A DNA stretch of 64,000 nt from Pogona vitticeps (lineage: Eukaryota; Chordata; Lepidosauria; Squamata; Agamidae). Location of the stretch: assembly GCF_051106095.1 (NCBI RefSeq), contig NC_135786.1, positions 86,278,001-86,342,000 of the forward strand, in the 5' to 3' direction. Each line of letters begins with the position of its first letter. Position 1 is the stretch's first letter. The notes below the pieces were generated by a model, which did not search any database, was not told the DNA's origin, and worked only from the letters and a program-made list of their open reading frames with translations. Below are positions 57,047-64,000 of this stretch, piece after piece. A program made the translations under genes and the position numbers.

Positions 57047-57711
57047 TATTGCTTTTCACTTGCCTGATACATTAAGCAAAAGTACATGGTATAGTCCTGT
57101 TGTATAGCTGTACCACCTCAGAGATCACACTGTAGATACCATTCTTGAAATGAAGCATGCCAAAAATAATAGCACATTTGTATAGCTAATCTATTAGGAA
57201 GATGCCGCCTACTCTCTATTATACATGCTGCAGATTCTCATATAAAATTTAAGGAAGCTCACACAGTGCTGGCTCATGGGCTGATGTTTTCTGTATGCTC
57301 TGGTGTGGTGGAATTATTCATTTTTTTATTTTTCCATCTTTTTATTTTACAATTCATCATGCAATTTTCTTTCATTAATAGCATTCAAGACACCTTAGAG
57401 TGAAATGGAGGAAATACAACTGAAACCTAACATGAATAAATTTAAAAAAATGCAAGCATCTACGAAGAAAGGAAAAGGCAGCACCCACCCTGTGTTAAAT
57501 GTGAATTAGCCTTCTCTAATGTACCCCACAAGCACAGTTGCAGATCTCAGAAATAACACCATCAGAGTTGCAAAAAATGGCAATATTAGGAACAGCATAC
57601 ATACTGCACCAATATGTAACAGATACTTCGGTTTTGGGTTAAAACTTGTACCTGCTATTCAAACCAGTGTTTTAATAATTTTGATTGACTGTGCCTTGTA
57701 TTTTTGAATCA
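57047..57711. other. Unique AT-rich stretch, no gene seen
   Basis: Nothing recognised. Confidence 0.5.
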
Positions 57712-57852
57712 TCATCATCATCTTAGAACTGCAGAGCTAGAAGGAACCCTATGGATCATTAACTCCAGCTTCTGTTAAGGAAGCACAGTGGAGAATCAAA
57801 CTCCCAACCTCTCGCTCACCAGAGGCCTAAACCACCGAGCTATCCACAGGTC
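57712..57852 (-). mobile_element. tRNA-derived SINE with CR1-like end and GAT tail
   Basis: On the minus strand: GTGGATAGCTCGGTGGTTTA (box A), then GAGGTTGGGAGTTTGATTCT (box B), then GGAGTTAATGATCCATAGGG, TTCCTTCTAGCTCTGCAGTT and a (GAT)n tail. It is the same family as 35210-35377. Confidence 0.78.
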
Positions 57853-58317
57853 ATATGAGGCAGCCAAAGGAAAGCCTCTTTTATGATGGTATAAAACTTT
57901 AGGAAAACTGGAGGACAATGAATGCTTCATCTTTTTTCCTGCAGCTAGAAATAACACTTCCTTCTATGAGGCTCATGGGGGGAAAGCTATATTCATATAC
58001 GCATATCCAGCAGAGACAAAATACATCTACAATACTGTCACTCCCCTCTCCCTGAAATGTAGCATTCAGAAAGCCTGAGGAAAGTGCCAAACCTTGGAGA
58101 AAGACATTAAGTGTGGAGTCAAAAATTGTACAAGACATTTTTCTTAAAAACTATATGAGACTTATCTTTATTTTAAACCCTGAAAACAGAAGGCCACTTT
58201 GCAATCTTATTTCCCAAATTTCTCAGTTTGTTTGGTCACTGACTCTCTGCCACTGCCAAAAAACAACAACAACATGGTGTCTTAGAATGACTCCATGTAG
58301 AGTACAATGAATAGGAA
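57853..58317. other. Unique stretch, no gene seen
   Basis: Nothing recognised, apart from a short CAA run near 58264. Confidence 0.5.
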
Positions 58318-58514
<197 letters not shown>

Positions 58515-58914
58515 AAGAAAGGGTGGCCCAGCTACTGACACCATTGGTGGTATTGCCATTTGCAGCGACAATACAAATAAACCCAAAAATCTTCTGATGG
58601 GAAAAACAAAACAAAGCTGGCCCTCACCCACTTATAACAGTGAGCTCTACCTCTAAGAATATATTCAAGAAGTTCACTTTCCCTTAGAGAAATTTGGGGA
58701 AATCATCGCTCCAATTTCTCCAGCCACGAATAGAGTGGAGAATTTTGAAATGCCATTTATGTACATCACTCTCCACATGGAAGGGGACAATGCATCACCT
58801 TACACTTGTGAGTTCGTAATGGCCAGAATCAGTGGCAAGATTAACGGTAGCAAAGAATTGGAAAGTAAAGCTTGATTTTCAATTAAATGAATTATATAAA
58901 GTCATTCGGACTAT
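58515..58914. other. Unique stretch, no gene seen
   Basis: Nothing recognised. Confidence 0.5.
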
Positions 58915-59875
58915 AGCTGTGGCATATTGAACCCGGACAAGATAGAGATCCTGAGGGTGGATGGCCCCTCCATCTGCGGTTTGGGAAACTCCCTCTCTTT
59001 TGGGGGGGGGGTGACTCTCACCGCAAAGCGTGAGGTTCGCAGCTTGGGAGTACATCTGGACCTGGCGCTCAACAGGGAAGCCCAGGTGGCGTCAGTTGTC
59101 CGCTCCGCCAATTACCATCTTATTTTATTTATTTATTTATTTATTTTATTTATACCCCGCCTATCTGGTCATTGCGACCACTCTCTATCTTGTTTGCAGG
59201 GCCCTCACCACTCTGGTCCATGCGCTCGCAATCTCGAGATTAGACCACTGTAATGCACTCTACATGGGGCTACCTTTGAGATTGATGTGGAAGCTTCAAA
59301 TGGTGCAGAATGCGGCAGCCAGATTACTTAGCGGAACGAGAAAATTCCAGCACATCTCTCCCATTCTGGCTGCTCTGCATTGGTTGTCCATTCATTTCCG
59401 CATTGACTTCAAAGTGTTAATAATGACATACAAAGCCCTAAACGGTTTAGGACCTCGATACTTGGCAGAACGCCTTCTCCCACCTAGATCTACTCGAGTC
59501 ACTCACCATAGCCAGGAAAGACAGCTGAGGGGCCTGATGCCAAGAGAGGCCCAGAAAGAAACAACAAGAAACTGGGTCTTCTCAGCGGTGGTCCCTCGAC
59601 TTTGGAACAGCTTGCCGCCAGAGATCTGCCTGGCACCCTCGCCGGGTGGTTTCAAGAGCCAATTAAAAACTTGGCTCTTTAGGCAAGACTTCCCTTCTGC
59701 CGATACTTGGGTTTTACTTTTCTTGGTTTTGCTGTTTATCCTCCCATCTTGATTACAGTATTATTGTAGATTTTAATTGTTGTTTTAAGCTGTTGGTGCA
59801 CAATATATTGCGAGCCACCCTGAGTAGACTCCTGTCTAGAAGGGTGGGATAAAAATCCAATAATAAATCAAGATA
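58915..59875 (+). mobile_element. L2-type LINE, 3' third
   Basis: A 5'-truncated plus-strand L2. It starts within the post-RT region (LNPDKIEILRVDGPSICGLG; VRSLGVHLDLALNREAQVAS), continues with ISRLDHCNALYMGLPLRLMW, VQNAAARLLSGTRKFQHISP, FKVLIMTYKALNGLGPRYLA and FSAVVPRLWNSLPPEICLAP, and ends with a 3' UTR closing in GAGCCACCCTGAGTAGACTC, GAAGGGTGGGATAAAAATCC and an AATAA tail. The last 180 codons are open without interruption. It is therefore a young copy. It is interrupted at 59122-59186 by a tail-only insertion. Confidence 0.9.
59122..59186 (-). mobile_element. Tail-only L2-type insertion nested in L2
   Basis: Plus strand: ATTTT/ATTT repeats, then TATACCCCGCCTATCTGGTC, ATTGC, GACCACTCT, i.e. 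the reverse of the CCGCCTA..TAGGCGGGGTATA end. ATCTT stands on both sides (59117-59121 and 59187-59191), a possible 5-bp target duplication. The host L2 coding sequence is cut between ANYHL and the CRALTTLVHA-type block. Confidence 0.8.
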
Positions 59876-59897
59876 AAATTAAAATATTGAACTGGAG

Positions 59898-60200
59898 AGG
59901 TAAAGGTAAAGGTTCCCCTTGACAATTTTTGTCCAGTCGTGTCCGACTCTAGGGGGCGGCGCTCATCCCGCTCTTCAAGCCATAGAGCCAGCGTTTGTCT
60001 GAAGACAATCTTTCTGTGGTCACATGGCCAGTGTGATCTAGACACGGAACGCTGTTTACCTTCCCACCGAGATGGTCCCTATTTACCTACTCGCATTTGC
60101 ATGCTTTCGAACTGCTAGGTTGGCAGGAGCTGGGACAAGCGACAGGTACTCACTCCGTCACGTGGATTCGATCTTACGACTGCTTGGTCTTCTGACCCTA
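59898..60200 (-). mobile_element. Sauria-type SINE
   Basis: On the minus strand: CAGAAGACCAAGCAGTCGTA, AGATCGAATCCACGTGACGG (box B), then GTAAACAGCGTTCCGTGTCT, GAGCGGGATGAGCGCCGCCC, GTCAAGGGGAACCTTTACCT, TTACC. It shares diagnostic differences with the 47971 copy, for example ACAATTTTTGTCC, CCCGCTCTTC and GACAATCTTTC, so both belong to one subfamily. It inserted just beyond the L2 tail at 59875. Confidence 0.9.
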
Positions 60201-60634
60201 CATGTGACTTTGTTGCTTTGTGCACCAGTTGTATGCACTCCCAAAACTGCCATTACTCCACAATGTTTTGCTTTAATCAGCAGCAATTTGCTACAGCTTA
60301 TGATGTCGGCATTATTGTCTACACAGAGCTGCGCAATTTAAGAATTTAAGCCATTGACTCCTAAGTGGACCAATGAGCCAATTTAGGTTTAGGGATGTTG
60401 TCATAGAAAAAACCTAGGAAAAAAGAGTGGGGGCTATTTTATCAGCCTATTTTGGTTTAAAGCTCTTATTGCCAGTAACTAAGCATTGGGAGATATGCTT
60501 CACCATTTTAGACTGGGAGAGGAACTCCTAGTGAAAGCTGGAAAACCACAAAACTAAGTTATTATAGGGAAGGGGCATAGCCCTCTGAGGCAATCCAGAA
60601 GGTTAGATTAGGACCCTCTGGAGGGTTAGATTTC
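60201..60634. other. Unique stretch, no gene seen
   Basis: Nothing recognised. Confidence 0.5.
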
Positions 60635-60915
60635 TCCCCAAGGCCTAAGCAAAGCAAAGCAAAAAGCAAAGTGTGTTGCTTATATACCACCCCATTGTGC
60701 TTAAAGCTCTCCCTGGGTGGTTTACAGTTTAATGATGCAGGCTACTCATTGCCCTGCCCCCCAGAAACCTGGGTACTCAGTTTACTGACCTCGGAAGGAT
60801 AGAAGGTTGAATGAACCTCAAGCCGGCTACCTGAGCCTGTGATAGAACTCCAGTCATGTGCAGAGTTTTCACTGCAGTACTGCCGTTTAATCACTGTGCC
60901 ACAAGACTTCTCCCT
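60635..60915 (-). mobile_element. tRNA-derived SINE with L2-like 3' region
   Basis: On the minus strand: AGTCTTGTGGCACAGTGATT (box A), then ACTGGAGTTCTATCACAGGC (box B decayed), then TTCATTCAACCTTCTATCCT, TCCGAGGTCAGTAAACTGAG, TACCCAGGTTTCTGGGGGGC, AAACCACCCAGGGAGAGC and GGTGGTATATAAGCAAC, with TTTGC repeats at the tail. The family layout is familiar from lizard genomes. Confidence 0.78.
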
Positions 60916-61184
60916 CAGCTCTTATACTGTATAGTAGTAGTGCATTATCCCTGACTGGCTGGGATTATCATAAAAACTGATGCCAAATAAGTAAAACAGA
61001 GGGGAGACACGGCAGCTGTGAAGAGCAGAGCTTTAAGTAGCACTTTTGTGCATGGGGGTTTGCTGTCCTACGTGGTTACAATTTAATCACACAAAATTGT
61101 CATCTGCAATGAAATGTATTAATTTCTTATACTCTTGCCATCTTGGATTTCTAATATATGCTTATTGGTTTTATTGATTTTTGC
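60916..61184. other. Unique stretch, no gene seen
   Basis: Nothing recognised; it leads into the L2-like 3' end. Confidence 0.5.
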
Positions 61185-61402
61185 ATTTGTAAACCACCCA
61201 GAGTAGACCTTTGGTCTAGATGGGTGGGATAGAAATCTAACAAACAAACAAACAAACAAACAAACAAACAAACAAACAAACAAACAAACAAACAAGGAAG
61301 GAAGGAAGGAAGGAAGGAAGGAAGGAAGGAAGGAAGGAAGGAAGGAAGGAAGGAAGGAAGGAAGGAAGGAAGGAAGGAAGGAAGGAAGGAAGGAAGGAAG
61401 GA
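61185..61402 (+). mobile_element. L2-type 3' end with (CAAA)n(GGAA)n tail
   Basis: GTAAACCACCCAGAGTAGAC, CTTTGGTCTAGATGGGTGGG, ATAGAAATCTAA, then about 15 CAAA units and about 27 GGAA units. The body matches the end of the L2 at 59.8 kb. Part of 61100-61184 may be degraded 3' UTR. Confidence 0.85.
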
Positions 61403-64000
61403 ATGTCTGGTCTAAGCCATATTAGTTCAATGCTGAACCTGCATGTTTTGTGTTACCTTCTGCCTGGGGAGGAGTAGCTGGAGGCTGTGTACACATTAAG
61501 AGCAGATGGATTTGTACCATTCCAACAGAAAATGCCAACAGGTAGGTCTTTGCCCTTCCACCAGCAATTTTTTGCATTTCAGTCCCTTAGGTCAAAGCCT
61601 CAACTACCCCCCCCCCGCACCCGTTACAGCTCTGAATAGAATGGGGAGGGGGATTCCTTAGGGATGCATGTGGACCTTGGAAACCACTCACAAATGCCAT
61701 TTTCATGTTACAAAGGTTCTCAAGCAAACATCTGGCACATCTGTAGAGATGCACGGCCAATTCTGGAGGGCCACATATTTCCCATGATCTCACTGGTCTA
61801 CCTCTGCAGAAGAAAGCTCCAGTCCTGAACTGCCAGCATCAGTATGTTCTGTGGGCAGCACGTGCAAGGTAAGATGTGGTAGCTAAAAAGCAGAAAAGCT
61901 TCGCCTTATTTTTTTAGGTCTCTGGGTTGAATTACTTATGATGATCATGAACCTGACTCCAAAATGCCGATCATGTAGCACCTATGGGGTTCTCTTTAAA
62001 CAGTTGTATTCATGAAGCACCTTCAAAGATAATAAAACAAGTCGGACTCTTCCACTTCTGTGTTCTTCCTTCGTACTTCTCCGCTGAGCCTGCTGCAAAG
62101 GTGAGAAACCTGTCACCTCCCCTGCAGGCAACCTGCAAAGTGGATGATCAGAAAAAGCCAGAAATATCCAAAATTCTTTCAAATGTATTAGCAGTTCAAC
62201 TCTGGCTGGTTCAAGAGAGCCCCTCTGTGCCCCCTGCTAAGGAATACATTTTCATGCACTGCTCAACTACTTTTAAATGCATAATGTTTCACTTCGAGGC
62301 ATTATTTTTAATGGTTTGCCTGGGCTGGGCTTCCCTCTACTCCATTCTATCTCTGCCTGAGTGTTAATTCAAATGAATTGAGAGGGCTTGAACTAGAAGA
62401 GGGGGAGGGACGACTTTCAGCTGACATGGTTTCATTCCAATCCCTCAAAGAGAAGGTTAGCTCAGTGTTGTCTGATCGCAAACAAGAGCAAGCCGTTTGT
62501 GGCTGCTAGCAAACGCAGAGAGTATCTGGAGGCCAGAGTTGCTCCGTGCAAAGAGCAGAGAGAGGGACCGCGAGACGGCGGAGGTATTAAGAGTGATGGC
62601 ACATAAGGCTGCCGTACAGGAGGCATGCTTCAAAACTGTCTGCCCCTATCCCGCAGTTTGACAAGATGGATGTAGGGTGAGGGAATAACATGAGGACGTA
62701 AAGAATACTCATAGAATCTGACAAGACAAACAGGAGTTGGAATGGAGAAGGCCACAGGAGAGAACCCGGCCGAATTGGTATGCCCCCTGTAAATCTGTGA
62801 GATGAAATGGCACTCGGAGACAAGCAGGCGGGAAGCATGCCGAGACAAGCTATGTGAATCAAAAGGCAACTATACATGGAGAGTCTAAGTTGCTGCCTGC
62901 ATACATGATATGGCCCTGAATCAGCTTTTTGAGCATCGCTAGCCCTTGTGTGTTGGTGCCACCAACCCACAAATCATTTATGACTACCCTAACAGGGCTT
63001 CCAAGATATGTGGGATATTTAAAAAGTGGTTTTACCAGCGCCAGCATTCCAGTGAGCTTCCATAGCTGAGCATGGATTTTAATCAAGATCTCCTTCATCA
63101 CTCTACCAATCTCTGTGATGCAGTCCTATAAGGCAAGCATCAACACAAACTTTAAACAGTTACTGCCATGCAATGCCTATGGCTCTGGACTTCAACTTCA
63201 ATTAACACAAACGTGTGTGCTGGTAATAGGTAGAGGAAAGAAGCAGAATATAACTAATTATTTAAATAGGGATGATTGAGAGGTGTGGTTTACCACGTAC
63301 AAGATTCTGAAGATTGGAGCTATTTGGCCTCAGGTGGGAAAATGGAAAAACTGAGACCCTGAGGGATGTTTGACAGAGACCCATCCTCTGTACCACCAAA
63401 AAGCTCACTCCATTGGAGGGATACAACCGTCATATCAGCAAAAATGAGTTTGGAACAACAGTTGGCCAAAGCCTAAAACCTTCTTATGCCTGCTCTCTGT
63501 GAAAGCTTCTAAACCATCTTCGCAAAGGAAATTCTGAAGCTCAGTTCTTGTACCTTTGAGAAGCACTGCTTGGCCTTTGACTTTCTTAATCTCTGACTTG
63601 CCACAGAACATCCAGCTTGTCAGGAATGTTCCCTTCTGTACTAAGAGCAACTGGAACAGTTCTGCCCATAACATCTGGAATAAAATATATGAAGAGGGGA
63701 AAAAACTATGTATGCAATTTAATATGATAAGATGTTGTGGGAAGTGTAAGAAAATCTATAGAAGAAGCCAACTGCCTTGAAGAGACATTGTGGTGAAATA
63801 ACCCCTTCTTGTTCTATTTATGGGGTTTTGTGTGTAACAGAGGTGGTGGCTTTAGGCTCAAATCTCCCCTTGCTTGTTCAACAGAAAGCTTGGCAATGCA
63901 GCTTAATTGGAATAGGCAGGAGTGGACTAAAGATGGTCATTTAAAGTCAAGGAGAAATCTGTTATGCCATGTGGCTGTAATGACTGCACCACATGGCATA
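61403..64000. other. Unique stretch; GC-richer segment near 62.4-62.6 kb
   Basis: No gene can be supported. The 127-codon frames at 61984-62367 and 62587-62970 (opposite strands) have no domain I recognise. About 62480-62590 is G-rich with a few CpGs (GGGACCGCGAGACGGCGGAG) and is followed by GTATTA, which resembles a splice donor. An untranslated first exon is possible but unproven. Confidence 0.4.

Noticed and set aside
56610-57059. Pair of ~130-codon frames on opposite strands
   Set aside because: The MITE interior is palindromic, so the two strands read alike; not a gene.

Overview
This is non-coding DNA from a squamate reptile (a lizard or a snake). The call rests on the repeat set. There are five Sauria-type SINEs (tRNA head, ACCTTT tail), two long copies plus one tail of the RTE-clade LINE BovB, many L2-type LINE copies, some CR1, hammerhead-bearing Penelope-like tails, Tigger-like and hAT-like MITEs, several other tRNA-derived SINE families and very many long tetranucleotide microsatellites. 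I could not narrow the species further. I found no convincing host protein-coding exon, tRNA, rRNA, CRISPR array or operon. Almost every long open frame is a piece of a retroelement, its antisense shadow, or probably chance.

Layout. 0-9 kb: mostly unique AT-rich sequence with scattered microsatellites, an old RTE LINE piece (2.75-3.37 kb), MITEs at 1.95, 3.4 and 6.09 kb, a hammerhead-type repeat at 4.7-5.1 kb, a rearranged Sauria SINE at 6.3 kb and another tRNA SINE at 8.9 kb. 9.45-12.2 kb: a broken minus-strand fossil of a tyrosine-recombinase retrotransposon (Ngaro/DIRS type). 12.4-22 kb: mainly unique sequence with an L2-type 3' end at 19.0-19.4 kb. 22.27-25.43 kb: a nearly full-length minus-strand BovB. 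27.7-33.3 kb: a dense nest in which an L2 fragment, a hAT-like repeat and a tRNA SINE occur, the SINE split by a second BovB that left a clean 12-bp target duplication. 33.6 kb: a perfect 40-bp inverted repeat in otherwise unique DNA. 35-45 kb: SINEs, a Tigger-like MITE, a Sauria SINE split by a Penelope-like tail with a 13-bp target duplication, a long AACT microsatellite, a CR1-like end and a second Penelope-like tail. 46.14-49.68 kb: an almost complete minus-strand L2 LINE interrupted by a Sauria SINE. 51.4-52.2 kb: a compositionally odd block I cannot name. 53-61.4 kb: more SINEs, a CR1 end, a 530-bp Tigger-like MITE with three hairpins, and an L2 copy that itself carries a tail-only insertion. 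61.4-64 kb: unique sequence.

How the parts relate. The autonomous LINEs here are the likely sources of machinery for the SINEs. The Sauria tail resembles the BovB 3' end, and other SINEs carry CR1-like or L2-like ends. L2 3' ends repeatedly sit next to AAAT/GATT/CAAA/GGAA microsatellites, which fits microsatellite seeding by LINE tails. Nested insertions with target duplications give a local relative chronology: tRNA SINE before BovB copy 2; Sauria SINE at 39.4 kb before the Penelope-like tail; L2 at 46-49.7 kb before its Sauria insertion.

I did not find a new multi-gene biological system. The most noteworthy items are the perfect inverted repeats, the BovB copy with two in-frame internal deletions at microhomologies, the hammerhead-like cores, and the unidentified 51.4-52.2 kb block.
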